Assembly: GCA_963580455.1 (NCBI GenBank)
Contig: OY756967.1
Coordinates: 14,406,501-14,470,500 of the forward strand
Length of the DNA stretch: 64,000 nucleotides
Direction of reading: 5' to 3'
Source: Euonymus europaeus
Taxonomy: Eukaryota; Streptophyta; Magnoliopsida; Celastrales; Celastraceae
Position numbers and translations under genes: made by a program
Shown here: piece after piece, positions 12,421 through 27,000 of the stretch
How the letters are laid out: the number at the start of each line of letters is the position of its first letter
Position numbering within the stretch: position 1 is the first letter of the stretch
The notes under the pieces: model-generated
What the model saw: only the letters and a program-made list of their open reading frames with translations
Told to the model about the DNA's origin: nothing
Databases searched by the model: none

Positions 12421-14340
12421 CAACTTCGGACCATCAAAGATGGTCGGTGTACAAGTTTTATTGTTCTTCTATGTCAAATTTTATGAGTCTAAGATTCCAA
12501 GATTATTTCGATGCCAAAACAGCAACTTTCTATGACAAATGTACAAAACCGTTAAAAGCTCCTCCATAGAGAGAGTTAAGCAACTTCGGACAATCAAAGT
12601 TTCTCGGTGTACACTTTTTATTGTTCTTCTATGTCAAATTATATGAGTATAAGCTTCCTAGATTATTTCGATGCCAAAATCCAATGTTTCTATGATAAAT
12701 GGAGAAAACTGCTAAAAGCTCATTCATAGAGAGAGTTGACCAATTTCGGACAATCAAAGTTGCTCCGTGTACACGTTTTAGTGTTCTTTTATGTCAAATT
12801 TTATGAGTATAAGCTTCCAAGATTAATTCGACGCCAAAACAACAACTTTCAATGACAAATGGAAAAAACCGTTAAAAGTTCCTCCATAGAGAGAGTTGAG
12901 CAACTTCGGACAATCAAAGTGGCTCGGTGTACACATTTTAGTGTTCTTCTATGTCAAATTTTATGAGTATAAGCTTCCTAGATTATTTCGATGCCAAAAC
13001 AAAAACTTTCAATGACAAATGGACAAAACCGTTAAAAGCTCCTCCATAGAGAGATTTAAGCAACTTCGGACAATCAAAGTTTCTCGGTGTACACTTTTTA
13101 TTGTTCTTCTATGTCAAATTTTATGAGTATAAGCTTCCTGGATTATTTCGATGCCAAAATCCAATGTTTCTATGATAAATGGAGAAAACTGCTAAAAGCT
13201 CCTTCATAGAGAGAGTTGACCAATCTCGGACAATCAAAGATGATCGGTGTACACGTTTTAGTGTTCTTTTATGTCAAATTTTATGAGTATAAGCTTCCAA
13301 GATTATTTCGATGCCAAAACAACAACTTTCATTGACAAATGGACAAAACCGTTAAAAGCTCCTCCATAGAGAGAGTTGAGCAACTTCGGACCATCAAAGA
13401 TGGTCGGTGTACAAGTTTTATTGTTCTTCTATGTCAAATTTTATGAGTCTAAGATTCCAAGATTATTTCGATGCCAAAACAGCAACTTTCTATGACAAAT
13501 GTACAAAACCGTTAAAAGCTCGTCCAGAGAGAGAGTTAAGCAACTTCGGACAATCAAAGTTTCTCGGTGTACACTTTTTATTGTTCTTCTATGTCAAATT
13601 TTATGAGTATAAGCTTCCTAGATTATTTCGATGTCAAAATCCAAAGTTTCTATGATAAATGGAGAAAACTGCTAAAAGCTCCTTCATAGAGAGAGTTGAC
13701 CAATTTCGAACAATCAAAGTTGCTCGGTGTACACGTTTTAGTGTTCTTTTATGTCAAATTTTATGAGTATAAGCTTCCAAGATTATTTCGATGCCAAAAC
13801 AACAACTTTCAATGACAAATGGACAAAATTGTTAAAAGCTCCTCCATAGAGAGAGTTGAGCAACTTCGGACAATCAAAGTTGCTCGGTGTACACTTTTTA
13901 GTGTTCTTCTATGTCAAATTTTATGAGTATAAGCTTCCTAGATTATTTCGATGCCAAAACAACAACTTTCAATGACAAATGGACAAAACCGTTAAAAGCT
14001 CCTCCATAGAGAGAGTTAAACAACTTCGAACAATCAAAGTTTCTCGGTGTACACTTTTTATTGTTCTTCTATGTCAAATTTTATGAGTATAAGCTTCCTA
14101 GATTATTTCGATGCCAAAATCCAATGTTTCTATGATAAATGGAGAAAACTGCTAAAAGCTCCTTCATAGAGAGAGTTGACCAATTTCGGACAATCAAAGA
14201 TGATCGGTGTACACGTTTTAGTGTTCTTTTATGTCAAATTTTATGAGTATAAGCTTCCAAGATTATTTCGATGCCAAAACAACAACTTTCATTGACAAAT
14301 GGACAAAACCGTTAAAAGCCCCATCATAGAGAGAGTTGAC
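12421..14340. repeat. 6-monomer (960 bp) tandem repeat, two copies plus a partial third
   Basis: 12421-13380 and 13381-14340 align without net gaps at exactly 960 bp, and the start of a third copy runs on from 14341. Each begins with 'cggaccatcaaagatggtcgg' split over the E-type hairpin and passes through F, B and A copies with 'aacaacttt'. 'ccaatgtttc' and 'ccaaagtttc' alternate between equivalent monomers. Confidence 0.85.
13881..14040 (+). repeat. Representative A-group monomer (160 bp)
   Basis: This is a reference copy for the monomer phase used here, starting at 'tgctcggtgt'. Quarter 1 (13881-13920) holds the GTGTACAC palindrome and the very conserved 'tctatgtcaaatt'. Quarter 2 (13921-13960) holds 'aagcttcc' and 'tttcgatgccaaaac'. 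Quarter 3 (13961-14000) holds the A/B-diagnostic block ('actttcaatgac', 'ggacaaaacc'). Quarter 4 (14001-14040) holds 'tagagagagtt' and the hairpin region. From 11001 to 15321 the phase marker recurs at a net 160 bp over 27 consecutive monomers. Confidence 0.95.
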
Positions 14341-17300
14341 CAATTTCGGACCATCAAAGATGGTCGGTGTACAAGTTTTATTGTTCTTCTATGTCAAATT
14401 TTATGAGTCTAAGATTCCAGGATTATTTCGTTGCCAAAACAGCAACTTTCTATGACAAATGTACAAAACCGTTAAAAGCTCCTCCATAGAGAGAGTTAAG
14501 CAACTTCGGACAATCAAAGTTTCTCGGTGTACACTTTTTAGTGTTCTTCTACGTCAAATTTTAAGAGTATAAGCTTCCTAGATTTTTGTGATGCCAAAAT
14601 CCCAAGTTTCTATGATAAATGGAGAAAATCGTTAAAAGCTCCTTCATAGAGAGAGTTGACCAATTTCGGACAATCAAAAATGATCGGTGTACACGTTTTA
14701 GTGTTCTTTTATGTCAAATTTTATGAGTATAAGCTTCCAAGATTATTTCGATGCCAAAACAACAACTTTCATTGACAAATGGACAAAACCGTTAAAAGCT
14801 CCTCCATAGAGAGAGATGAGCAACTTCGGACCATCAAAGTTGCTCGGTGTACACGTTTTAGTGTTCTTTTATGTCAAATTTTATGAGTCTAAGATTCCAA
14901 GATTATTTCGATGCCAAAACAGCAACTTTCCATGACAAATGTACAAAACCGTTAAAAGCTCCTCCATAGAGAGAGTTAAGCAACTTCGGACAATCAAAGT
15001 TGCTCGGTGTACACTTTTTATTGTTCTTCTATGTCAAATTTTATGAGTATAAGCTTCCTAGATTATTTCGATGTCAAAATCCAAAGTTTCTATGATAAAT
15101 GGTGAAAACTGCGAAAAGCTCCTTCATAGAGAGAGTTGACCAATTTCGGACAATCAAAATTGCTCGGTGTACACGTTTTAGTGTTCTTTTATGTCAAATT
15201 TTATGAGTATAAGCTTCGAAGATTATTTCGATGCCAAAACAGCAACTTTCAATGACAAATGGACAAAACCATTAAAAGCTCCTCCATAGAGAGAGTTGAG
15301 CAACTTCGGACAATCAAAGTTGCTCGGTGTACACTTTTTAGTGTTCTTCTATGTCAAATTTTATGAGTATAAGCTTCCTAGATTATTTGGATACCAAAAT
15401 CCCAAGTTTCTATGATAAATGGAGAAAACTGTTAAAAGCTCCTCATAGAGAGAGTTGACCAATTTCTGACCATCAAAGATGCTCGGTGTACACGTTATAG
15501 TGTTCTTCTATGTCAAATTTTATGAGTATAAGCTTCCAAGATTATTTCGATGCCAAAACAGCAACTTTCAATGACAAATGGACAAAATCGTTAAAAGCTC
15601 CTCCATAGAGAGAGTTGAGCGACTTCGGACAATCAAATTTGCTCGGTGTACACTTTTTATTGTTCTTCTATGTCAAATTTTACGAGTATAAGCCTCCAAG
15701 ATTATTTCGATGCCAAAACACCAACTTTCAATGACAAAGGGACAAAATCGTTAAAAGCACCTCCATAGAGAGAGTTGAGCAACGTCGGACCATCAAAGTT
15801 ACTCGGTGTACACTTTTTAATGTTCTTCTATGTCAAATTTTATGAGTATAAGCTTCCTAGATTATTTCGATGCCAAAATCCCAAGTTTCTATGATAAATG
15901 GAGAAAACTGCTAAAAGCTCCTTCATAGAGAGAGTTGACCAATTTCGGACCATCAAATATGCTCGGTGTACACGTTTTAGTGTTCTTCTATGTCAAATTT
16001 TATGAGTATAAGCTTCCAAGTTTATTTCGATGCCAAAACAGCATCTTTCAGTGACAAATGGACAAAACCGTTAAAAGCTCCTCCATAGAGAGAGTTGAGC
16101 AACTTCGAACAATCAAAGTTGCTCGGTGTTAACTTTTTAATGTTCTTCAATGTCAAATTTTATGAGTATAAGCTTCCAAGATTATTTCGATGGGAAAAGA
16201 CCAACTTTCTATGACAAATGGACAAAACCTTTAAAAAATCCTTCATAGAGAGAGTTGAGCAACTTCGGAACATCAAAGTTGCTCGGTGTACACTTTAATT
16301 GTTCTTCTATGTCAAATTTTATGAGTAGAAGCTTCCAAGTTTATTTCGATGCAAAAATCCCAAGTTTCCATGACAAATGGAGAAAACTGTTAAAAGCTCC
16401 TTCCTAGTGACAGTTGACGAATTTCGGGCCATCCAAGATGCTCGTTGTACAAGTTTTATTGTTCTTCTATGTCAAATTTTATGAGTCTAAGCTTCCATGA
16501 TTATTTCGATGCCAAAACAGCAACTTTCTTTGACAAATGTACAAAACCGTTAAAAGCTCCTCCATAGAGACAGTTGAGCAACTTCGGACAATCAAAGTTG
16601 CTCGGTGTACACTTTTTATTGTTCTTCTATGTCAAATTTTATGACTATAAGCTTCCTAGATTATTTCGATGCGAAAATCCCATGTTTCTATGATAAATGG
16701 AGAAAACTGTTAAAAAATCCTTCATAGAGAGAGTTGACCAATTTCGGACCATCAAAGATGCTCGGTGTACACGTTTTAGTGTTTTTCTATGTCACATTTT
16801 ATGAGTATAAGCTTCCAAGATTATTTACATGCCAAAACAGCAACTTTCAATGACAAATGGACAAAACCGTTAAAAGCTCCTCCAAAGAGAGAGTTGAGCA
16901 ACTTCGGACAATCAAAGTTGCTCGGTGAAAACTTTTTAATGTTCTTCTATGTCAAATTTTATGAGTATAAGCTTCCTAGATTATTCCGATGCCAAAATCC
17001 CAAGTTTCTATGATAAATGGAGAACACTGCTAAAAGCTCCTTCATAGGGAGAGTTGACCAATTTCGGACCATCAAATATGCTCGGTGTACACGTTTTAGT
17101 TTTCTTCTATGTCAAATTTTATGAGTATAAGCTTCCAAGATTATTTTGATGCCAAAATAGCAACTTTCAATGACAAATGGACAAAACTGTTAAAAGCTCC
17201 TCCATAGAGAGAGTTGAGCAACTTCGGACAATCAAAGTTGCTCGGTGTACACTTTTTAATGTTCTTCTATGTCAAATTTTATGAGTATAAGCTTCCTAGA

Positions 17301-20300
17301 TTATTCCGATGCCAAAATCCCAAGTTTCTATGATAAATGGAGAAAACTGTTAAAAGCTCCTCATAGAGAGAGTTGACCAATTTCTGACCATCAAAGATGG
17401 TCGGTGTACACGTTATAGTGTTCTTCTATGTCAAATTTTATGAGTATAAGCTTCCAAAATTATTTCGATGCCAAAACACCAACTTTCAATGACAAAGGGA
17501 CAAAATCGTTAAAAGCACCTCCATAGAGAGAGTTGAGCAACGTCGGACCATCAAAGTTACTCGGTGTACACTTTTTAATGTTCTTCTATGTCATATTTTA
17601 TGAGTATAAGCTTCCTAGATTATTTCGATGCCAAAATCCCAAGTTTCTATGATAAATGGAGAAAACTGCTAAAAGCTCCTTCATAGGGAGAGTTGACCAA
17701 TTTCGGACCATCAAATATGCTCGGTGTACACGTTTTAGTTTTCTTCTATGTCAAATTTTATGAGTATAAGCTTCCAAGATTATTTCGATGCCAAAATAGC
17801 AACTTTCAATGACAAATGGACAAAACTGTTAAAAGCTCCTCCATAGAGAGAATTGAGCAACTTCGGACAATCAAAGTTGCTCGGTGTACACTTTTTAATG
17901 TTCTTCTATGTCAAATTTTATGAGTATAAGCTTCCAAGATTATTTCGATGGGAAAAGACCAACTTTCTATGACGAATGGACAAAACCTTTAAAAGCTCCT
18001 ACATAGAGAGAGTTGAGCAACTTTGGAACATCAAAGTTGCTCGGTGTACATTTTTTATTGTTTTTCTATGTCAAATTTTATGAGTATAAGCTTCCTAGAT
18101 TATTCCAATGCAAAAATCCCAAGTTTCTATGACAAATCGAGAAAACTGTTATAAGCTCCATCATAGAGAAAGTTGACCAATTTCGGACCATCAAAGATGG
18201 TCGGTGTACAAGTTTTATTGTTCTTCTATGTCAAATTTTATGAGTCTAAGATTCCAAGATTATTTCGATGCCAAAACAGCAACTTTCTATGACAAATGTA
18301 CAAAACCGTTAAAAGCTCCTCCATAGAGAGAGTCCAGCAACTTCGGACAATCAAAGTTTCTCGTTGTACACTTTTTATTGTTCTTCTATGTCAAATTTTA
18401 TGAGTATAAGCTACCAAGATTATTTCGATGCCAAAATCCCAAGTTTCTATGATAAATGGAGAAAACTCGTAAAAGCTCCTTCATAGAGAGATTTGACCAA
18501 TTTCGGACAATCAGAGATGATCGGTGTACACGTTTTAGTGTTCTTTTATGTCAAATTTTATGAGTATAAGCTTCCAAGAGTATTTCGATGCCAAAATAGC
18601 AACATTCAATGACAAATGGACAAAACCGTTAAAAGGTCCTCCATAGAAAGAGTTGAGCAACTTCGGACAATCAAAGTTGCTCGGTGTACACTTTTTAGTG
18701 TTCTTCTAAGTCAAATTTTACGAGTATAAGTTTCCTAGATTATTCCGATGCCAAAATCCCAAGTTTCTATGATAAATGGAGAAAACTGTTAAAAGCTCCT
18801 CATAGAGAGAGTTGACCAATTTCTGACCATCAAAGATGCTCGGTGTACACGTTATAGTGTTCTTCTATGTCAAATTTTATGAGTATAAGCTTCCAAGAAT
18901 ATTTCGATGCCAAAACAGCAACTTTCTATGACAAATGTACAAAATCGTTAAAAGCCCCTCCATAGAGAGAGTTGAGCGACTTCGGACAATCAAAGTTGCT
19001 CGGTGTACACTTTTTATTGTTCTTCTATGTCAAATTTTACGAGTATAAGCTTCCCAGATTATTTCGAGGCCAAAATCCCAAGTTTCTATGATAAATGGAG
19101 AAAACAGTTAAAAGCTCCTCTTAGAGAGAGTTGACCAATTTCGAACCATCAAAGATGCTCGGTGTACACGTTTTAGTGTTCTTCTATGTCAAATTTTGTG
19201 AGTGTAAGCTTCCAAGATTAATTCGATGGCAAAATAGCAACTTTCAATGACAAATGGACAAAATCGTTAAAAGCTCCTCCATAGAGAGAGTTGAGCAACT
19301 TCGGACAATCAAAGTTGCTCGGTGTACACTTTTTAATGTTGTTCTATGTCAAATTTTATGAGTATAAGCTTCCAAGATTATTTCGATAGCAAAAGATGAA
19401 CTTTCTAGACAAATGGACAAAACCTTTAAAAGCTCCTCCATAGAGAGAGTTGAGCAACTTGGGAACATCAAAGTTGCTCGGTGTACACTTTTTATTATTT
19501 TTCTATGTCAAATTTTATGAGTATAAGCTTCCTAGATTATTCCGATGCAAAAATCCCAAGTTTCTATGACAAATGGAGAGAACTATTAAAAGCTCCACCA
19601 TAGAGAAAGTTCACCAATTTTGGTCCATCAAAGATGGTCGGTGTACAAGTTTTATTGTTCTTCTATGTCAAATTTTATGAGTCTAAGATTGCAAGATTAT
19701 TTTGATGGCAAAATAGCAACTTTCTATGACAAATGTACAAAACCGTTAAAAGCTCCTCCATAGAGAGAGTTAAACAACTTCGGACAATCAAAGTTTCTCG
19801 GTGTACATTAATTATTGTTCTTCTATGTCAAATTTTATGAGTATAAGCTTCCTAGATTATTTCGATGCCAAAATCCAATGTTTCTATGATAAATGGAGAA
19901 AACTCCTAAAAGCTCCTTCATAGAGAGAGTTGACCAATTTCGGACAATCAAAGATGATCGGTGTACACGTTTTAGTGTTCTTTTATGTCAAATTTTATGA
20001 GTATAAGCTTCAAAGATTATTTCGATGCCAAAACAGCAACTTTCAATGACAAATGGACAAAACCGTTAAAAGCTCCTCCATAGAGAGAGTTGAGAAACTT
20101 CGGACAATCAAAGTTGGTCGGTGTACACTTTTTAGTGTTCTTCTACGTCAAATTTTATGAGTATAAGCTTCCAAGATTATTTCGATGCCAAAACAGCAAC
20201 TTTCTATGACAAATGTACAAAACCGTTAAAAGCTCCTCCATAGAGAGATTTGAGGGACTTCGGACAATCAAAGTCGCTCGGTGTACACTTTTTATTGTTC

Positions 20301-20625
20301 TTCTATGTCAAATTTTATGAGTATAAGCTTCACAGATTATTTCGATGCCAAAATCCCAAGTTTCTATGACAAATGGAGAAAACTGCTAAAAGCTCCTTCA
20401 AAGAGAGAGTTGACCAATTTCGGACAATCAAAGATGATTGGTGTACACGTTTTAGTGTTCTTCTATGTCCAATTTTATGAGCATAAGCTTCCAAGATTAT
20501 TTCGATGCAAAAACAGCAACTTTCAATGACAAATGGACAAAACCGTTAAAAGCTCCTCCGTAGAGAGAGTTGAGCAACTTCGGACAATCAAAGTTGCTCG
20601 GTGTACACTTTTTAATGTTCTTCTA
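14030..20625. repeat. Large duplication, copy 1 (~6.6 kb)
   Basis: This segment of about 41 monomers reappears at 21063-27658. Shared rare marks prove it is one block: 'ttcgttgccaaaac' (14429 and 21462), 'gattttt' plus 'gtgatgcc' near 14581 and 21614, 'gagatgagcaac', 'tttggatacc', 'tatttacatgcc', 'gaggccaaaatc' and 'agattgcaag'. The offset is 7,033 bp until about 19405, where copy 1 reads 'tttctagac' and copy 2 'tttctatgac'. After that it is 7,034 or slightly shifted. Identity by eye is around 99%. The left edge is set by variants near 14017-14030. Confidence 0.93.
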
Positions 20626-21062
20626 TGTCAAATTTTATGAGTATACGCTTCTAAGATTATTTCGATAGCAAAAGATGAACTTTCTATGACAAATGGACAA
20701 AACCTTAAAAACTCCTCCATAGAGAGAGTTGAGCAACTTTGGAACATCAAAGTTGCTCGGTGTACACTTTTTATTGTTTTTCTATGTCAAATTTTATGAG
20801 AATAAGCTTCCTAGATTATTCCGATGCAAAAATCCCAAGTTTCTACGACAAATGGAGAAAACTGTTAAAAGCCCCACCATAGAGAAAGTTGACCAATTTC
20901 GGACCATCAAAGATGGTCGGTGTACAAGTTTTATTGTTCTTCTATGTCAAATTTTATGAGTCTAAGATTCCAAGATTATTTCGATGGCAAAACAGCAACT
21001 TTCTATGACAAATGTACAAAACCGTTAAAAGCTCCTCCATAGAGAGAGTGAAGCAACTTCGG
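20626..21062. repeat. Satellite spacer between the two large copies
   Basis: About 2.7 monomers (D, E and F types: 'gatagcaaaag' at about 20652, 'gatgcaaaaatccc', 'gatggcaaaac') separate the two 6.6-kb copies. They do not match the equivalent position before copy 1 (about 13593-14029). The duplication is therefore not a simple two-copy tandem of a 7,033-bp unit, or the ends have since been replaced. Confidence 0.75.
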
Positions 21063-24000
21063 ACAATCAAAGTTTCTCGGTGTACACTTTTTATTGTTCT
21101 TCTATGTCAAATTTTATGAGTATAAGCTTCCTAGATTATTTCGATGCCAAAATCCAATGTTTCTATGATAAATGGAGAAAACTGCTAAAAGCTCCTTCAT
21201 AGAAAGAGTTGACCAATTTCGGACAATCAAAGATGATCGGTGTACACGTTTTAGTGTTCTTTTATGTCAAATTTTATGAGTATAAGCTTCCAAGATTATT
21301 TCGATGCCAAAACAACAACTTTCATTGACAAATGGACAAAACCGTTAAAAGCCCCATCATAGAGAGAGTTGACCAATTTCGGACCATCAAAGATGGTCGG
21401 TGTACAAGTTTTATTGTTCTTCTATGTCAAATTTTATGAGTCTAAGATTCCAGGATTATTTCGTTGCCAAAACAGCAACTTTCTATGACAAATGTACAAA
21501 ACCGTTAAATGCTCCTCCATAGAGAGAGTTAAGCAACTTCGGACAATCAAAGTTTCTCGGTGTACACTTTTTAGTGTTCTTCTACGTCAAATTTTAAGAG
21601 TATAAGCTTCCTAGATTTTTGTGATGCCAAAATCCCAAGTTTCTATGATAAATGGAGAAAATCGTTAAAAGCTCCTTCATAGAGAGAGTTGACCAATTTC
21701 GGACAATCAAAGATGATCGGTGTACACGTTTTAGTGTTCTTTTATGTCAAATTTTATGAGTATAAGCTTCCAAGATTATTTCGATGCCAAAACAACAACT
21801 TTCATTGACAAATGGACAAAACCGTTAAAAGCTCCTCCATAGAGAGAGATGAGCAACTTCGGACCATCAAAGTTGCTCGGTGTACACGTTTTAGTGTTCT
21901 TTTATGTCAAATTTTATGAGTCTAAGATTCCAAGATTATTTCGATGCCAAAACAGCAACTTTCCATGACAAATGTACAAAACCGTTAAAAGCTCCTCCAT
22001 AGAGAGAGTTAAGCAACTTCGGACAATCAAAGTTGCTCGGTGTACACTTTTTATTGTTCTTCTATGTCAAATTTTATGAGTATAAGCTTCCTAGATTATT
22101 TCGATGTCAAAATCCAAAGTTTCTATGATAAATGGTGAAAACTGCGAAAAGCTCCTTCATAGAGAGAGTTGACCAATTTCGGACAATCAAAGTTGCTCGG
22201 TGTACACGTTTTAGTGTTCTTTTATGTCAAATTTTATGAGTATAAGCTTCGAAGATTATTTCGATGCCAAAACAGCAACTTTCAATGACAAATGGACAAA
22301 ACCGTTAAAAGCTCCTCCATAGAGAGAGTTGAGCAACTTCGGACAATCAAAGTTGCTCGGTGTACACTTTTTAGTGTTCTTCTATGTCAAATTTTATGAG
22401 TATAAGCTTCCTAGATTATTTGGATACCAAAATCCCAAGTTTCTATGATAAATGGAGAAAACTGTTAAAAGCTCCTCATAGAGAGAGTTGACCAATTTCT
22501 GACCAACAAAGATGCTCGGTGTACACGTTATAGTGTTCTTCTATGTCAAATTTTATGAGTATAAGCTTCCAAGATTATTTCGATGCCAAAACAGCAACTT
22601 TCAATGACAAATGGACAAAATCGTTAAAAGCTCCTCCATAGAGAGAGTTGAGCGACTTCGGACAGTCAAATTTGCTCGGTGTACACTTTTTATTGTTCTT
22701 CTATGTCAAATTTTACGAGTATAAGCCTCCAAGATTATTTCGATGCCAAAACACCAATTTTCAATGACAAAGGGACAAAATCGTTAAAAGCACCTCCATA
22801 GAGAGAGTTGAGCAACGTCGGACCATCAAAGTTACTCGGTGTACACTTTTTAATGTTCTTCTATGTCAAATTTTATGAGTATAAGCTTCCTAGATTATTT
22901 CGATGCCAAAATCCCAAGTTTCTATGATAAATGGAGAAAACTGCTAAAAGCTCCTTCATAGAGAGAGTTGACCAATTTCGGACCATCAAATATGCTCGGT
23001 GTACACGTTTTAGTGTTCTTCTATGTCAAATTTTATGAGTATAAGCTTCCAAGTTTATTTCGATGCCAAAACAGCATCTTTCAATGACAAATGGACAAAA
23101 CCGTTAAAAGCTCCTCCATAGAGAGAGTTGAGCAACTTCGATCAATCAAAGTTGCTCGGTGTTAACTTTTTAATGTTCTTCTATGTCAAATTTTATGAGT
23201 ATAAGCTTCCAAGATTATTTCGATGGGAAAAGACCAACTTTCTATGACAAATGGACAAAACCTTTAAAAAATCCTTCATAGAGAGAGTTGAGCAACTTCG
23301 GAACATCAAAGTTGCTCGGTGTACCCTTTAATTGTTCTTCTATGTCAAATTTTATGAGTAGAAGCTTCCAAGATTATTTCGATGCAAAAATCCCAAGTTT
23401 CCATGACAAATGGAGAAAACTGTTAAAAGCTCCTTCCTAGTGACAGTTGACGAATTTCGGGCCATCCAAGATGCTCGTTGTACAAGTTTTATTGTTCTTC
23501 TATGTCAAATTTTATGAGTCTAAGCTTCCATGATTATTTCGATGCCAAAACAGCAACTTTCTATGACAAATGTACAAAACCGTTAAAAGCTCCTCCATAG
23601 AGACAGTTGAGCAACTTCGGACAATCAAAGTTGCTCGGTGTACACTTTTTATTGTTCTTCTATGTCAAATTTTATGACTATAAGCTTCCTAGATTATTTC
23701 GATGCGAAAATCCCATGTTTCTATGATAAATGGAGAAAACTGTTAAAAAATCCTTCATAGAGAGAGTTGACCAATTTCGGACCATCAAAGATGCTCGGTG
23801 TACACGTTTTAGTGTTTTTCTATGTCAAATTTTATGAGTATAAGCTTCCAAGATTATTTACATGCCAAAACAGCAACTTTCAATGACAAATGGACAAAAC
23901 CGTTAAAAGCTCCTCCATAGAGAGAGTTGAGCAACTTCGGACAATCAAAGTTGCTCGGTGTAAACTTTTTAATGTTCTTCTATGTCAAATTTTATGAGTA

Positions 24001-27000
24001 TAAGCTTCCTAGATTATTCCGATGCCAAAATCCCAAGTTTCTATGATAAATGGAGAAAACTGCTAAAAGCTCCTTCATAGGGAGAGTTGACCAATTTCGG
24101 ACCATCAAATATGCTCGGTGTACACGTTTTAGTTTTCTTCTATGTCAAATTTTATGAGTATAAGCTTCCAAGATTATTTCGATGCCAAAATAGCAACTTT
24201 CAATGACAAATGGACAAAACTGTTAAAAGCTCCTCCATAGAGAGAGTTGAGCAACTTCGGACAATCAAAGTTGCTCGGTGTACACTTTTTAATGTTCTTC
24301 TATGTCAAATTTTATGAGTATAAGCTTCCTAGATTATTCCGATGCCAAAATCCCAAGTTTCTATGATAAATGGAGAAAACTGTTAAAAGCTCCTCATAGA
24401 GAGAGTTGACCAATTTCTGACCATCAAAGATGCTCGGTGTACACGTTATAGTGTTCTTCTATGTCAAATTTTATGAGTATAAGCTTCCAAAATTATTTCG
24501 ATGCCAAAACACCAACTTTCAATGACAAAGGGACAAAATCGTTAAAAGCACCTCCATAAAGAGAGTTGAGCAACGTCGGACCATCAAAGTTACTCGGTGT
24601 ACACTTTTTAATGTTCTTCTATGTCATATTTTATGAGTATAAGCTTCCTAGATTATTTCGATGCCAAAATCCCAAGTTTCTATGATAAATGGAGAAAACT
24701 GCTAAAAGCTCCTTCATAGGGAGAGTTGACCAATTTCGGACCATCAAATATGCTCGGTGTACACGTTTTAGTTTTCTTCTATGTCAAATTTTATGAGTAT
24801 AAGCTTCCAAGATTATTTCGATGCCAAAATAGCAACTTTCAATGACAAATGGACAAAACTGTTAAAAGCTCCTCCATAGAGAGAATTGAGCAACTTCGGA
24901 CAATCAAAGTTGCTCGGTGTACACTTTTTAATGTTCTTCTATGTCAAATTTTATGAGTATAAGCTTCCAAGATTATTTCGATGGGAAAAGACCAACTTTC
25001 TATGACGAATGGACAAAACCTTTAAAAGCTCCTACATAGAGAGAGTTGAGCAACTTTGGAACATCAAAGTTGCTCGGTGTACACTTTTTATTGTTTTTCT
25101 ATGTCAAATTTTATGAGTATAAGCTTCCTAGATTATTCCGATGCAAAAATCCCAAGTTTCTATGACAAATCGAGAAAACTGTTATAAGCTCCATCATAGA
25201 GAAAGTTGACCAATTTCGGACCATCAAAGATGGTCGGTGTACAAGTTTTATTGTTCTTCTATGTCAAATTTTATGAGTCTAAGATTCCAAGATTATTTCG
25301 ATGCCAAAACAGCAACTTTCTATGACAAATGTACAAAACCGTTAAAAGCTCCTCCATAGAGAGAGTCAAGCAACTTCGGACAATCAAAGTTTCTCGTTGT
25401 ACACTTTTTATTGTTCTTCTATGTCAAATTTTATGAGTATAAGCTTCCAAGATTATTTCGATGCCAAAATCCCAAGTTTCTATGATAAATGGAGAAAACT
25501 CGTAAAAGCTCCTTCATAGAGAGATTTGACCAATTTCGGACAATCAGAGATGATCGGTGTACACGTTTTAGTGTTCTTTTATGTCAAATTTTATGAGTAT
25601 AAGCTTCCAAGAGTATTTCGATGCCAAAATAGCAACATTCAATGACAAATGGACAAAACCGTTAAAAGGTCCTCCATAGAAAGAGTTGAGCAACTTCGGA
25701 CAATCAAAGTTGCTCGGTGTACACTTTTTAGTGTTCTTCTAAGTCAAATTTTACGAGTATAAGCTTCACAGATTATTCCGATGCCAAAATCCCAAGTTTC
25801 TATGATAAATGGAGAAAACTGTTAAAAGCTCCTCATAGAGAGAGTTGACCAATTTCTGACCATCAAAGATGCTCGGTGTACACGTTATAGTGTTCTTCTA
25901 TGTCAAATTTTATGAGTATAAGCTTCCAAGAATATTTCGATGCCAAAACAGCAACTTTCTATGACAAATGTACAAAATCGTTAAAAGCCCCTCCATAGAG
26001 AGAGTTGAGCGACTTCGGACAATCAAAGTTGCTCGGTGTACACTTTTTATTGTTCTTCTATGTCAAATTTTACGAGTATAAGCTTCCCAGATTATTTCGA
26101 GGCCAAAATCCCAAGTTTCTATGATAAATGGAGAAAACAGTTAAAAGCTCCTCTTAGAGAGAGTTGACCAATTTCGAACCATCAAAGATGCTCGGTGTAC
26201 ACGTTTTAGTGTTCTTCTATGTCAAATTTTGTGAGTGTAAGCTTCCAAGATTAATTCGATGGCAAAATAGCAACTTTCAATGACAAATGGACAAAATCGT
26301 TAAAAGCTCCTCCATAGAGAGAGTTGAGCAACTTCGGACAATCAAAGTTGCTCAGTGTACACTTTTTAATGTTGTTCTATGTCAAATTTTATGAGTATAA
26401 GCTTCCAAGATTATTTCGATAGCAAAAGATGAACTTTCTATGACAAATGGACAAAACCTTTAAAAGCTCCTCCATAGAGAGAGTTGAGCAACTTGGGAAT
26501 ATCAAAGTTGCTCGGTGTACACTTTTTATTATTTTTCTATGTCAAATTTTATGAGTATAAGCTTCCTAGATTATTCCGATGCAAAAATCCCAAGTTTCTA
26601 TGACAAATGGAGAGAACTATTAAAAGCTCCACCATAGAGAAAGTTCACCAATTTTGGTCCATCAAAGATGGGCGGTGTACAAGTTTTATTGTTCTTCTAT
26701 GTCAAATTTTATGAGTCTAAGATTGCAAGATTATTTTGATGGCAAAACAGCAACTTTCTATGACAAATGTACAAAACCGTTAAAAGCTCCTCCATAGAGA
26801 GAGTTAAACAACTTCGGACAATCAAAGTTTCTCGGTGTACATTAATTATTGTTCTTCTATGTCAAATTTTATGAGTATAAGCTTCCTAGATTATTTCGAT
26901 GCCAAAATCCAATGTTTCTATGATAAATGGAGAAAACTCCTAAAAGCTCCTTCATAGAGAGAGTTGACCAATTTCGGACAATCAAAGATGATCGGTGTAC

